Positions 1 through 12,362 of a DNA stretch of 64,000 nucleotides are shown in pieces. Position 1 is the stretch's first letter. The number at the start of each line of letters is the position of its first letter. Origin of the DNA: Meloidogyne chitwoodi (lineage: Eukaryota > Nematoda > Chromadorea > Rhabditida > Meloidogynidae); contig JACZZP010000013.1 in the NCBI GenBank assembly GCA_015183035.1, positions 1,674,001-1,738,000 on the forward strand, written 5' to 3'. The position numbers and the translations under genes were made by a program. Below the pieces are notes generated by a model, which was given only the letters and a program-made list of their open reading frames with translations, was not told the origin of the DNA and did no database searches.

Positions 1-234
1 TTATTCAAACAATTATTTATCTTCTCAAGTTTTATATATAGGATTTTTTTAATATTATTTAAAAATAAATTAATTTTGGGGATAATGTTTACGTGTATTA
101 TTTAATTAATTAATTAAATAGCTAAATTCTCTATAAAAAATAAAATAAAAATAATTAATCTTTATAATTATCTAAAATTAAAAAACTTTTTTTATTTTTA
201 AAAGAATAAAAATTTTAAAAACAAAAAAATACGT

Positions 235-307
235 CGACCCTGACAGGATTCGAACCTGCAACCTTTGGATCCGAAGTCCAACGCGCTATCCGTTGCGCCA
301 CAAGGCC
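235..307 (-). tRNA. tRNA-Arg (anticodon TCG)
   Basis: On the minus strand a full 73-nt cloverleaf can be drawn. The 5' acceptor strand GGCCTTG pairs with CAGGGTC (two G-U pairs) followed by discriminator G. The D arm contains TGGCGCAACGGATAG, the anticodon stem is TTGGA/TCCAA around loop CTTCGGA, which places TCG at the anticodon, and the T loop is TTCGAAT. It decodes Arg CGA codons. No intron is seen. Both internal pol III promoter boxes are intact, so it is likely functional. Confidence 0.93.
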
Positions 308-626
308 TTATTTATAAAGTGACAAAGTTGTATTCTTAAGAAAAGGGAGAAAATAGAAAAAATAATTTCTCTTTTTATTTGACAAAAAGGGGTTAAGAAA
401 ATATTTATAATTCAAAAAAAACAAAAATAAATAATTTTAAAAATCTCTTTTATCAAATTTCTATATTTTTTAACTCTTTTTCCATTTTTCTTTTTTTTAA
501 TTTTTCCCAACAACAAAGTATCATCTCATCTAAGCCTCCATAAATTCCAAAAATAAATAAATAATTTAGCAAAAGAAAAATAAAACCAAACTAAAAAAAG
601 AAAAGAAAAATAAAGAAAATAATTAA

Positions 627-3170
627 TTAAATAATTTTAGATAGTTCCTTGTTTAAAATAAAAATTAAAACAAAAAAATACCTGAACAAAAGGTATAAAT
701 CCAAGATGAAAAATCCAAACAGGTACAACACTACACCAAAAACAAAATCCAAATATTTTAATAATTATTTGTTTCCAATTATCTTTTTTCCATATTTTAT
801 TATTTTTTAATAATCCATTATTATTATTATATGGCTGTAAATTTTGCTTTTTAGAATAAAAATCATTTAAACGTTCTTCTTTGTCTGACCAAATTCTTTG
901 TTTTTTTAAATTAAATGTTAAATTTAGAATTTAAAAAATAAAATAATTTTATAATAATAGGTAATTTAATTATCATTTTCTTAAATAAAAAAGGCCATTT
1001 TATTTATTTTTTTAAAATAAATGTTCCCCACACACCGTCACTATTTTTGTCTCTGTTCCCTTTCCTTTACCTTTACAAAAATTATTTTAAAAATTAAATC
1101 TAATTTTTTAAAAAAATTAAAAAAATTACTTGTTTAGCCATTTATGTAAATCTTCATCAGATTCAGGTAATTCATTTTGTTCAAATCTACGTATTGCATA
1201 ATTTACTTGTTTGGAAACTTTACCAAAAAATAACATTTCCGTCTCATTTTGAATTATATTATTGCAAGGATATGCAACTGTTACATCATAAACACTAATT
1301 AAATAATTTCCTTTAAAATATAATTTAAATTTATTTATTTATTTTTAATTAATTTTAATTAAAGCCCAGAGTCTTTTATTAAAATAAATAAATATTTTTA
1401 GGGAATTACATTTCCATTTAATTAATTTTTAAGCAAAAAACTCTTCCAAAAAATTAAAAAAAAAAAAGAAATAATTTTTAATTTATGTCTTAATATCTCA
1501 AAAAGGTGACCAAACTTTACATTTATTTTTATAACTTTTTTAAATTTATTTAATACTAAATTATTTTAAATTTTATTTAGTGAATAGAGAATTTAATAAA
1601 CTATAAAATAAAGTTTAAATTTATTTAAAATTTAAATTATTAAAAAAGTTATTGAGAATTAAAGTGTTTGGGTCACCCTGTATCCACAAAAACTTTGGCT
1701 TTAGCCAAGAAAATAAAAATTAAAAAATAAGTTAATTTAGTCTAAAAATAACTTTGACCAATAAACTTTAAAAAAAGATAATTAAAATGGGTACTAATAT
1801 TTAAAAAATTAATTAAATTAATTTAAAAAATATACGTTGTCTCATTTTTTGTACTAAATGTACAAATCCTGCTGTTCTTGGATATATTAAATATTTTAAG
1901 CGAGGTAACCCCTCTCTGTCAGCATAACTATCACTTGAATTACTTGTATTTTTTGTTTTATCTGTTCCTTCAGGAAACATTAAAATCTGATATGGCTGAC
2001 CCATTTCTGCATAATAATCAATTATTCTAGCCATTCTAGCTTTATCAATTTCAAAATCTCTTTTTAAAAATATATAAAGTAATCCTTGCATTCCAAAACC
2101 TTTTTTTTTAAATAAAATAAAATTAAAAAAAAATAATTAAAAAAAAAATAATTAAAAAAAACCTGCGCCAGGAGTATAACGTAAAAGTTCTTTTAAAGCA
2201 ATTCTATTTCTTGTCATTAACCAACTTTAAAATTAAATAAATTAATTAGAAAAAATAACAATCTTAGCTAACAATTTTATAAATTTTATAATTTTTGATT
2301 CAAATAATTTGGAAATATTTAAAAAAAATTTCAAATTTTATGAAAATATAAACTATTTTTTCCTTTCTTTTTGACCATAACTTTAAAAATATTTAATAAA
2401 AAAAATTTAAAATTTTTTAAAAAATTAAATACCATTATTAATTATATTTTTTATAATTTAATAATTATAAAGTTTAATTTACAAAAATAAATATTAATTA
2501 AAGTTATGTTTATTACCCTATGTTTAATGCCTCATTTAAAAAATAAATAAAAAAATAAAATTTACGGATTCATTCTCCAAAGAACTAAATAAAAATAAAA
2601 CCAATCCAAACGTGTTCTATGACTTTAAAAATAATTTTAATTTATTTATTAAATAATTTCCAACTTAATAATAAGTATAGAAGGTTCATCAAAACGTATT
2701 TCATCCCCAATAGCTTTAACTTTAACTCGAAAAATAAAATGTAAAAAAAATAAAGGAATTAACATCCAAAATGTTATTGCTCTATCCATTAAAGAACGCC
2801 ATTCACGATGAAAATTAAAAATTGTTATCATTGGAAGAAATAATGTTACAATATAATTACCTTTATTTTTAATAAAATTAATTAAAAATAAATAAATATT
2901 TTTTTAATATTAGTAGTACATAAATAAATATTTAGAAAATAATTTACCAAAAATAGAAGTTCCAAAAACAATAATTACAAAAACAAATCCTCTCAAAGGT
3001 CGAATTATTTCTCTTATTCCAATAAAAAGTTTATAAATAATTTTTAATAAAATAATTCTAAGCCACATATTTTTAATATTTAAATATATTTTTGTAAACG
3101 AGCAGAATTTTGTATAAAGAAGGGAAAGAAGAAAAGAATAAATCTTTAAAAAAGAGGAAATCCAGGGCAT
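627..3170 (-). CDS. lysocardiolipin/lysophospholipid acyltransferase (LCLAT1 / nematode ACL-8-10 type)
   Basis: An ER/mitochondria-associated membrane enzyme that transfers an acyl group from acyl-CoA to a lysophospholipid. Exons read from splice signals: 3170-2948, 2860-2665, 2622-2566, 2224-2163, 2099-1836, 1310-1130, 895-682, 647-627. Motif I reads NHRTRLDW (H-x4-D catalytic pair) and is formed only when exons 2 and 3 are joined, which supports that junction. Motif III reads FPEGTD in exon 5 and is followed by a conserved YPRT segment; exon 6 carries the VAYP segment typical of LCLAT1. Hydrophobic segments lie in exons 1 and 2 and near the C-terminus in exon 7. The start could also be the internal Met at 3068. 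The intron between exons 5 and 6 is long because it holds a small inverted-repeat element. The last exon (ELSKII, stop) is the least certain. Confidence 0.85.
1505..1677. mobile_element. MITE-like inverted-repeat element in acyltransferase intron
   Basis: The 523-bp intron contains two arms of about 40 bp in inverted orientation. The left arm begins GGTGACCAAACTTTA and the right arm, read in reverse complement, begins GGTGACCCAAACACTTTA; both continue into ATAACTTTTTTAA. The outer bases on the right (CAGGGTGACCC in reverse complement) resemble ends of Tc1/mariner-type elements. It has no coding capacity and is probably a non-autonomous DNA element. A clean target-site duplication is not obvious. 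Confidence 0.6.
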
Positions 3171-3512
3171 CAAAAAAATAAAATAAAATCGATTATTTAC
3201 GAGAAATAAAAAAATAAATATAATGATGGAATTAAAAAAGAAATAAAATATTATTAAATTAATATTTATTTAAAAAATTTAAATTTAAAAAATATTAAAA
3301 TTAAAAAATAAAAACTAATTTTTAATTTCTCTTAAAATAAATTGTAGAAATTTAATTATTTTTTAAACTTTTGAGCTATTTTAAACTAAAAATCAAACAA
3401 ACTTTTTTACTATAAAAACAAACTTTTTAAAACTTGTTTTCACAACACAACACAAACACTGCTTCCCTTGCTCAAAACTCAACAACTCTTCTTCTTCTAT
3501 TTTGCTTGCTAA

Positions 3513-4411
3513 ATGATGGCTGTTTATCTTCAATATCGCCAACTATTGCTTGTCCCGATCCTGTTGCTGCTTGCCTCTGATTCTGCTTTTGGACGCTTCT
3601 TTTCTTCTCCTGCCGAACAGCACCATCGCTTCAAGCGGGATATTGAGGACATCTTTCTGATACGGGCCAGTACGTGGACTATTGTTGGCTGGGGTGTTTG
3701 TGCTTATTTGGCTTTGTGAGTTTTTTCTTTGTTTAATTTAAATAATAATCTTTTTTTTCAATTTTAGTGCTACTTTCTGCTACATTGGAACATTCTGTTG
3801 TGCGCTCGAAAAGAAATGTGCTGCCGCTACGGTAAAAAGAGAATAATTTAAACTAAAATAATTTCAATCATTTTCAGGCTCCTCAACCTTCGGTCTCATC
3901 AACTTCTCTTGCGGGAGTGAGCGTTGTAGCTAGCTCTGCAAGTACAAGGACTGCTAAAAGCCCGAGTCAGGCTAGTATGTCAACAGCGCTGCAAGAGTCA
4001 ATAAGGATCGATTCAAGGACTCAGAGGGAGACGGAAAGAGCGGCTACGGCATCTCGCAAATCTGTAAAAGTTCCACCGTCGACTCGTCTTCCAACTGCAT
4101 CTGCTAAGGAGCAGACTGCATCGAAGAAAACAACGTCAACCAGAACCTCGTCTAAGAAGAGTGAGTCGAAGGGAACATCGTCAAAGAAGACTACTTCCAA
4201 AGGGACAACGGATACTGGGAAAAGCACTTCGACTTCGGCACGTTCGACTTCTGGAGGAAGTGGTTAGTTTAATTTTAAAAGAATTTAAAATTAAATAATA
4301 ATATTATTTTTCTATTTTTTAGAAAGCAAATCAGCTAGTTCCGTCATGTCCGAAACCTCCAGTGGCGCTTCCAGCAGTTCGCATGAGGGTACAACTAGCG
4401 GTGGATCGTAG
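3513..4411 (+). CDS. small secretory-pathway membrane protein with long Ser/Thr/Lys-rich tail, unknown function
   Basis: Four exons: 3513-3715, 3768-3831, 3878-4262, 4323-4411, all with GT-AG introns and compatible phases, giving about 246 residues. Residues 1-27 form a signal peptide (hydrophobic LLLVPILLLLAS, likely cut after SAFG). A KR dibasic site follows near residue 42. One transmembrane helix (about residues 53-80) spans the exon 1/2 junction and ends in a cysteine cluster (CCALEKKC). The remaining ~155 residues are almost only Ser, Thr, Lys, Ala and Gly and are probably disordered or modified. The exons are clearly more GC-rich than the surroundings. AATAAA polyadenylation signals follow near 4610. 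I do not recognise a family; it may be nematode-restricted. Confidence 0.75.
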
Positions 4412-4780
4412 AGCTATTGCTGAAAAGGAAGAGGATAAATAAATCTAGTAGATAAATGCTCATTCATAATATAATTGTGTTGTTGAGAGCCTAAATATAT
4501 AAATAAATATAAGTAATTATATTATTGTTATGTTTTCCCCCTAAATATATATTATTAATTGTAATATTATTATATCCAAAATTCCCTATAAAATATAATT
4601 GTTGTTGTTAAATAAAGCTTCTCAATGTTTTTGTATAATTTTAAGATTACTGTAATTTAATAGTATTTATATAATTTTTTTTTAAATTTTAAAATATATT
4701 TTTAAAAATAATAAATATAATTATGGCTTATTTTTAAAGAAAGAACCGAATAAATTTTAAAAAAATAATAATTATAATAA

Positions 4781-7293
4781 TCATTTTTGATGTATTAAAT
4801 TTTTAAAAAAGATTAATTTGTGTTGATTCCTTCTGATAAGTCTAAAAAGTGCTCGTTTAAATTCTCGATTATAATAAGTATAAATAATTGGATTTATTGC
4901 ACTATTACCTGTTTTAATATTAAAAAATTAAATAATATTAAAATAAATTAAAAAACTAACAATATCCTAGCCAAAAGAAAAATTTAAAAATAGGCATAGG
5001 TATTTCCAATGTTAAAGCATTTAATACATACATTAGCTTAAAATTAAAAAAAATATAAAAAAAATTATAAAAAAATACAAAAAATGGCATCCAACTAATA
5101 ATAAAAGCAAAGAGAATAAGGCCAAGTAAAAGTGTTGCTTGTCTTTCTTTTGCCTTTTTTTAATTAAATTAATTAAATTATTTTATTAAATTTATACTTT
5201 TAAACGTCTTTTTCTTTTTTCAATGCTTCTTTTTCTTTCAATTCTGGACATACTTTCTGTGTCTGTCCATGCTTGTTCTCCTCTTTTAAATAAAGGTGAA
5301 AAAAGCATTGAACAACGTGTTGATTTTTTTATCTAAAAATTAATTTAAAAATATTAAAAATAAGAGATCATTTTACTAAAAATGGAATTCCTCTCCCATT
5401 TATTCCCAACTAATTTTATTTTTTTTCTCTCATCCCTGTATTTATAGCTCTTCGTATTAGCGTTTCCTATGAATATAAAGGGAAGTATGGGACCTGTACA
5501 TTTCGTCTAACAAAATTGCACGACATTTCGCCAAATACGGCAAAAAATCTACATTTCGTTTACCCGAGCCCACGGTTTTTTGCCGTTGGGACGAAATGTC
5601 GTACAATTTTGTTCGACAAATGTCTGGAAACGGAAGTAATTATATTAAAACATTAAAACTGAGAAGACCCTTAAAAATATCTCAAAAAAATAAAATTAAT
5701 TTATATTACATTATCATCTTCTTCTTTTTTAATTTCTTTAGCACAACAAATATAATTAACATCAGATTCCATAGATAAATTATTTAAATTTTCCAAATTA
5801 TTATTTAATATTATTTTTTCATTATTTTTATTATTTATTTTTGTTGTTGTCATTTGATAAAGTGTTTCATCCATTCTTTGTGTATCTTTAAGTCTTTGTT
5901 GACTATGTCTTTTTGTTATTGAATAAATTCTCCAATAAACAATAACTAAAACTGCTACAGGAATATAAAAAGAACCAAGAGAAGAATAAAGGACATAATC
6001 CAATTCTGATGATACTGAACACTCTCCTGGGCTCTTTTTAAAGAAAAACAAATTATTTTTTTAATTATTATTTTTTGAGAAAAGAAAACACTTTATAATT
6101 TTTATTAAAAAATAAATAAATATTAAAAAATACTCTGTGTGGTCTCCAACCGAGAAGTGGAGGAAAACATATTAAAAAAGAAACAAGCCATGCTACACCT
6201 TAAAAATTAAAAAATAAAATAAATAAAATATTACTAAAAGGGGTAATAGTGAAATTTTAAAATTTATATATTTATTTAGTTTTTCGTTAAAATTTAAATA
6301 AATTAAAAAAAAAATACCGATCATCACACAAATTCTTGTTGGAGTCCTTTTAATTGGATAAGTGAGTGGTTGAGTTACTGACCAATAACGATCAAGTGAA
6401 ATAATACAAATATGTAAAATTGATGCCTAAAATTAGTTATTTTTATTTTTTTAATTTTTATATTATTACTGTAGCAAAAAGAACATCCAATGCCAACCAT
6501 AATTCACATAGAAAACCTCCTGAATTATTTAAATATTTTTTTTTAATTTTTCTCTACCTAAAATCCAAACACCAATAATTTCATAAAGAAGAGTTAAAGG
6601 CATTACCACTAAACCAACTAAAAAATCAGCAACAGCCCTAAAAAAAAATAATTTTTTTTATATTTTTATAAAAATTTTACAGTGAAACAATAAGCCAATT
6701 CTGACGTTGAGCCCTCAATTTGGAATCAAACTTAACTGTTAAAACAACCATTAAATTTCCAAGCACAATTATCTTTAAATTGAAACAAATAAATTAACTA
6801 ATATTTATTTATTTTTTAATTTTAATAACCTTAAAAATAATTTTTAAAAATAAGTTTTGATTTTTAAAAATTAAAAAACATTTTTGCTATCTTTTTATTT
6901 TTAAAAAAATATAAAAATTATTTATTTTATATTTTTTCAATTAATTTAATAAATTTAATTATTTTTATACACATTCCCATTTTTTTCTTATTTTTTCCTG
7001 TTTTTAATTGAATTTAAAGAAAAACAAAAAAAACATACAAGCATAACAACAGATATAAAAGCAACATTAAAAAATGCTTCACTTAAAGAAAGGCAGGAAG
7101 GCCATAATGAAACATGAATTCCTAAAGAACAAAAAAATTGTTGTTGTTTTTCTTGTTTTGTTGTTTCAATAAAAGAATTATTTAATGATGTTTGTAAAAA
7201 CATTTGTTGAGAAGTTTTTATTAAAACTAATTGTTGTTGTTTTTGTTGTTGAGAAAATAAATGTTTTTGTTGTTGTTCATTTATTTCTGTCAT
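4781..7293 (-). CDS. biogenic-amine-type GPCR (octopamine/tyramine/adrenergic-like)
   Basis: A rhodopsin-family receptor assembled from eleven exons: 7293-7039, 6772-6681, 6637-6558, 6519-6470, 6426-6318, 6198-6134, 6033-5710, 5332-5198, 5153-5079, 5036-4966, 4907-4781. Landmarks in order: TM1 with GN (VLGNLMVV), TM2 LAVADFLVG, Cys before TM3, DRYWSVTQPLTYPIKRTP at the end of TM3, TM5 with YVLYSSLGSFYIP, a long polar third intracellular loop, TM6 SWMPFF and TM7 NPIIY. The serine-containing TM5 and the DRYWS motif are those of amine receptors; an octopamine-like ligand is the best guess but is not proved. The N-terminus is rich in Gln (CAA runs). Intron 7 carries one copy of the TTTCGTC palindromic element. 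About 2 kb of gene-free DNA lies upstream. Confidence 0.85.
5493..5627. mobile_element. palindromic MITE, TTTCGTC family, copy A
   Basis: Inside an intron of the GPCR. Outer arms read CCTGTACATTTCGTC and, in inverted orientation, GACAAATGTCTGG; internal sub-repeats GCACGACATTTCG and CGAAATGTCGTAC mirror each other, and a central CTACATTTCGTTTACCCGAG block is shared with the copies at 19221 and 20277. The element has no open frame of note, so it is probably a non-autonomous DNA element. Confidence 0.75.
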
Positions 7294-9360
7294 GTTTTAC
7301 TTGTTTTTGTTTTATTTGTTTTTCTTGTTGTAAAAATTGTTTAAACAAAAAAGAAGTAAAAAACATTATTTAAATATGCCTTATAAAATATTAAATAAAT
7401 TAATAAAATTTTAATTAAAAAAAATATTTTTTATAAAATTAAAAAAAATGAAAACTCAAACCAGGAACTTGAGATATTAAAAAAAAAGAAGGATTAAAAA
7501 TTGAAAACAAAATAAAGGACAATTATTTAAAAATGTTGTAAAATATGAAAGAAGAAAAATAAAATTAAAATAAAATTATATTGCAAAAACAAATTAATTT
7601 AAAATGTCTGTCAAAAACCGGATATACAACAATTTTTTATTTTGTTAATTTTCTCGTTTTCTTTAATAAATTATGTAAATACACACTTTTTCACACAAAA
7701 TAAACATCATTTATTAATTTTTAATGCTTTCCTATTTTTTATAAATAAAATACTTCATTTATTTGAGTATATTTAAAATGTTAAAAAATATTTAATTTCG
7801 ATAAATAATAAATATTTATTTTTTTCTTTTTTGAGAAACCTAAAACTCTTAAAAAAAAGAACAAAATTAAAAAAAATATTTATTTTTTTTGACCGTATGA
7901 GTGAGTAAACGAGAGGAAAGGGTTGAATTTCATGGACTAGCACTGCCAACATCTTCTCTCTTTTATCACAATAAAAAAATATATGGTTCAGAGCCCATAG
8001 TATTGCGGGGGAGATAAAAAAATATTGAAAGAAGCTTTTCTTATTTTCTTTTTTTCCTCAATATTCTCCAGCCTACTCCCGAACCACAAAATATTCGCAC
8101 ACAAATGTCCCATCTTTCCACCTATAATTCCCATACATTTTCACATTCTCTTCCAGACTGACAAAAATAATCGATTATAACGAATGACAGCTATTGAGGC
8201 CACAAAACCCATCTCCTCACCCCAATTTTATATTATAACCTTACAGCTGTCTTTCCCCTTTTTTGTTAGCGGTTTTTCAGTCAGGCGACTTTCTTCTTTT
8301 TACCTCTTTTACCCCCTCTGTTTTTCCCCAGATGGAAATTAATGGAAAAAGCATGAAAATAAATAATAACACAAATATATATTTCTTTTTTTTTCATCAA
8401 TGTGTGTGATGATAAAGAATAACACAAATAAAAAAATTAAATTTGTCCCATGAGAATTGTTTGATCAGAGAGAACACTCTTTTAGAAACTCCTTTTAGAG
8501 CGTAAAAACTATTTTTTTATTTAATTAAATAAAAAATAAATTAAATAAATAGCAGCTGTTTTAAGACCACAAAAAATCACGTGGAATTTTTAATAATTTA
8601 AAAATTCCTTATTTATAACCGGCCTTTTTAGATTATAAATTTGTTATATATTTGGATACACAATTATTGTGTTAAATTAATTTAATAAAATGGAATTTTT
8701 TACAAAAGATGTAAAATTCAAAAAATTGTCCTATTGTTAATTTTTTTATTTGGATCTTTTTTCAGAATTTGTTGCAAACATTATACAGCAATAAATATAA
8801 TAAGAAATCCTTTTTTTAAATAATTTATAAAAATTATAAATTTGAGGGAGGTATTTTGTCATCTAATTTTATTTAATTCTAAACTTAACAACCAAGTTTT
8901 TTCTAATAATTTTAATATATATATATTTTTTAAATTCATTATTATATAACTTAAAAATCGTAGATTAATTAAGTTTAAAATTTTTATAAAAATATATATT
9001 TATAAAGTTGGTTGCCAAGATAAAATAAAATATTCTCCTTAATTTATTGATTTAGATGAAAAAATAAAATTAAAAAAAGGAGGAATTTGAATCAAAAGTA
9101 TAAGTTAATGCCGTAAAATGTACAAAAATGATAATGTAAAAATATATAAAAAAAACTTTATTGGGACTAATCCAACATCAAAACCCTTTTTAGAAAGTAA
9201 ATGAATAAAACCCGAATAATGTAAAAAATATCATAAAATTTCTTTTCCAATTATTTTAAAAGGGACTGCTTTTAAGGGTTTTGATTTTAACCTAAAAATC
9301 TCCTCTAATATATACACACAATAAAAAATATTTCTTAAAAACTTTTTACTTAATTAATTA
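7294..9360. other. gene-free interval between GPCR and kinase
   Basis: No coding exon could be supported on either strand. The stretch 7890-8330 is less AT-rich than its surroundings and contains pyrimidine-rich segments; because it lies upstream of the GPCR it could hold promoter or 5' leader sequence. A weak imperfect inverted arrangement (GTCATCTAA near 8857 and TTAGATGA near 9052) may be a decayed element. Confidence 0.5.
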
Positions 9361-10702
9361 TTATGTCTTCTTACCAATCGGCCAAAAACTGAGACGCCGA
9401 TTTCCGCCATTTGTAGTTCCTTTAATAATAGTTGTATTCTCCAACAGTGTGAGCACTCCTATAAAATTAAATTTTAATGATTAATTGAAAAATAACATTA
9501 ATTGTACAAAAATATTTTAGAATTGGAAAAAGTGTAAAAAACCTTCGGCTGACGGTCTGTTCTCCTGTTTTGGTTCAAGTAAATCTTTAATTAAGGAACA
9601 GAGTTTTGAATCCTCTGGAAAGACAATAATCCTCTAAAAGTAATTTAATAACTTTTAATTTTTAAAATAAAATTTAAAAATACATTGCAAATTTTATGGA
9701 ATACTGCCAATTCTTGTACACCAGGAAAAGCCTTTTTCCGTTCGATCATCTCAAAAACGACACAGCCAAGTGACCAAATATCTGCCTTGAAATCGTATTC
9801 ACAAGCTAAAAATTAATAATAATAACATAAAATTATTTAATAAAATAAGATTAAAATTTAAATTTTTTAACCTCCAAGTATTTCTGGTGCCAAATAATTG
9901 ATTGTACCAGGAGCACCAATTTTGCCCTTAAGTTTTTGTCCAGATTCTAGCCTCATAGCAATACCAAAATCACAAAGTTTTACTATTTTGTGTTCAATAT
10001 CAAGAAGGATATTGCCTGGCTTTACCTAATTTTAATAAAATAACTTTTTATGTCTTAGGGTTGCTGTTGGAAAAATTAGAAGATAAGAACAAACATAATC
10101 GTTTTTTAAATCTATAACTTGTAAATTTGTAACTAAAAAAGCCAAAAAACCAAAATTCCCATAAAAAGAGGTTTACAATTCTAATAATAAAATTGATTTA
10201 AAAATAAAAAAAACTTACATCCCTATGAACAATTTGATGGTCTTTATGGATGTGCCTAAGAGCTGAAGCTAGCTGTGCTGTATAGTTAAGTACAACTTTA
10301 TCCTTCAAGGGCTTTCCTTCTTGTTTATTAATTAGTTCGAACAAAGTTCCACCGTCCATGTATTCCATTACTATGTAAACACTCCTATGACTTATATAAC
10401 TCTCAAAAGTTCGAACGACATTTTCGTGACTGATTTTGCTAATTAGGCATGCTTCACCTATAAATGAAACACTTATTTACATGTAAAATATAAACTATTT
10501 GCATCAAAAGCTTAAAAACCTCCTCTAAGTATTTTAAAATCTTTAGATATGACTTACGTTTGGCATCTTCAGACAGTAGAATCTTTTTCAAAACAACCTT
10601 CTCGCCATCTGAACAGCGTTCGCATAAAAAACATTTTCCAAATGCACCATTTCCCACTTGTCTAATTGTTTTAAATTTTTCTAGTTGATCATTAGAAAGC
10701 AT
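9361..10702 (-). CDS. NEK-like protein serine/threonine kinase (catalytic domain only)
   Basis: A protein kinase of about 290 residues that is almost only a catalytic domain. In order: glycine loop GNGAFGK, the ATP lysine in VVLKKI, αC glutamate region EACLISKISHENVV, hinge MEYMDGG, catalytic loop HRDVKPGN, DFG in LCDFGIA, an APE-type motif YLAPE, and KADIWSLGCV in subdomain IX. The overall pattern is closest to the NIMA-related group. The activation segment reads GAPGTINYLAPE where NEKs usually have GTPYYLSPE. The first intron splits GDAK|R after a GTAAGT donor; the HRD|VKPGN junction is phase 0. The stop is the TAA at 9361-9363. The gene is divergent from VDAC, whose start is 560 bp away. 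Confidence 0.82.
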
Positions 10703-11260
10703 TTTTGTACTTCATTAAGTCGTGATAATATGTATAATTAATAGAAATCTGAAAAAATTAAAAATAAAATATTAATTTTTTAACTAATTTTAATTTAAAA
10801 ATAAAAAAATGCGCTAAAAGATAAAACCCTAAAAATTTCGGTGAGGGACAAAAGAGTTGCCAAAAAAACTTGCTCCAAATGAGTCTTGATCGAATGAATC
10901 TCAGAAGGAATCTTCATGCCATCTATAAAAATTTGTTGTATATTTGATTTATCTGTATTTTTACATATATTTTTGAAAACCAAAAAACATATTTTTGAGT
11001 AAAAAGTAAAGATTTAAAGAAATTAATCGTCTCATACTTTTGTCTAGTAAAACAAAATTAGGTAAAACGAAATACTATGCTAGTTTTGGTATAATGAAAA
11101 ATTTGCAATTTATTAAGCAAAAAGATTTTCTTCGATTTGTTAACTTGAAAATGTTAATTTGCAAAACGTCCAATATTTTTATCATAATTTTTATTTTCTT
11201 CTAGTTAGAATAATTTTAATTTTTAGAGTTAATTTTTAGAGAATCTTTTTCTACGTTTAT
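10703..11260. promoter_or_regulatory. divergent promoter region kinase / VDAC
   Basis: 558 bp between diverging genes. The VDAC side has TTTTCTTCTAG at 11193-11203 and TTTTTAG copies that could accept a spliced leader. The small minus-strand open frame at 10795-10983 shows no family resemblance or coding bias and is left out. Confidence 0.5.
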
Positions 11261-12362
11261 ATGACACCACCGACCTTCACAGATTTTGGAAAGTCAACCA
11301 AAGATTTGTTCACCAAAGGATACAGTTAAATATCCCCACAACTATTAATCAACTTATTTTTAAATTTAGCTCATGGGCTTTTAAAATTGGATGTGAAATC
11401 AAAATCAGGACCGAACGTTGAGTTTAAAAATGAAGGAGAACATGATCTTACGACGCAAAAGATTAAGAACAAACTTGAAATTAAATACAAAATTCCCGAA
11501 TATGGCGAGTTTTTTTTTTTAATTTAAAAGTGTCGTTGATTTCAAAAATTTTCAGGTACGACTATAACTGAATCTATAACTACTGCCAATCAAATTGGCT
11601 CTATTTTCGAATTGAACAACCAACTGGCTAAAGGTCTTAAAGTAACATTTGATACAAAATTTACTCCGATTAGTGGAAAACGAGAAGCTATCTTGAAAAC
11701 TGACTTTTCTGGCGATTTGATAAGATTAAACGCAAACCTTTCTCTGGTCGGTGCTCCTGTTTTGGAAGCGTTTGCCGTTACTAAGCTTTACAATGACTGG
11801 CTTGTTGGTGGAAAAGCAAAATATGATTTGCAGGCAAATGAGCTTAAAGCTTCCTCTATCGGATTTCTTTACAAGAATTCTGATTATACTTTACATACAT
11901 ATACCAATGATGTCAAAGACTTTGGTGCAAGGTTTTTGTTCTTTTATTTTCATGCAAAAAATTCTTATTTATAGTCTTTATCATAAAGTGCACAAAAATT
12001 TTGAGTATGGAGTACAATTTATGTGGAAACTACAAAAAGGCGGAGACAATCAGTGGATCAAGGAGGGAGACACTCAATGGGGCTTTGCTTCAAAATATCA
12101 AATTAATCCGGATTTGTGCTTGCGTGCTAAAGTTGACCATCAGTTAGTTAATTTTAACTTTAAAATCTTGATTTTTGTTTTTCAGATCTCAAGTTACCTT
12201 TGCGGCAACTCATAATCTGAGTTCATCTGTAAAGCTAACTTTTACGTCTCAATTTGGACTTGCCGGAGTGCCTGAAACTTCAAACAAGTATTCTAAAATA
12301 AATGTTAAAAATATCATTTTTAATTTAAAAGGTTTGGTTTTGGTCTTGAGTATGCGCAATGA
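11261..12362 (+). CDS. vdac-1: voltage-dependent anion channel (mitochondrial porin)
   Basis: The outer-mitochondrial-membrane beta-barrel that passes ATP, ADP and small anions. Exons: 11261-11324, 11370-11509, 11556-11931, 11975-12142, 12186-12287, 12332-12362. The N-terminus has the VDAC helix signature (DFGKSTKDLFTKGY then HGLLKLD), the middle holds alternating beta strands, and the C-terminus ends in KFGFGLEYAQ, matching the family's terminal strand. The size, near 280 residues, is the usual one. The intron after PEY is only in frame if a GC donor (G|GCGAGT) is used, so this looks like a GC-AG intron. The ATG follows pyrimidine/AG signals that could accept a spliced leader. Confidence 0.92.

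Noticed and set aside
10795..10983. 62-residue minus-strand frame upstream of the kinase
   Set aside because: No homology, lies in the divergent promoter, no splice link to the kinase.
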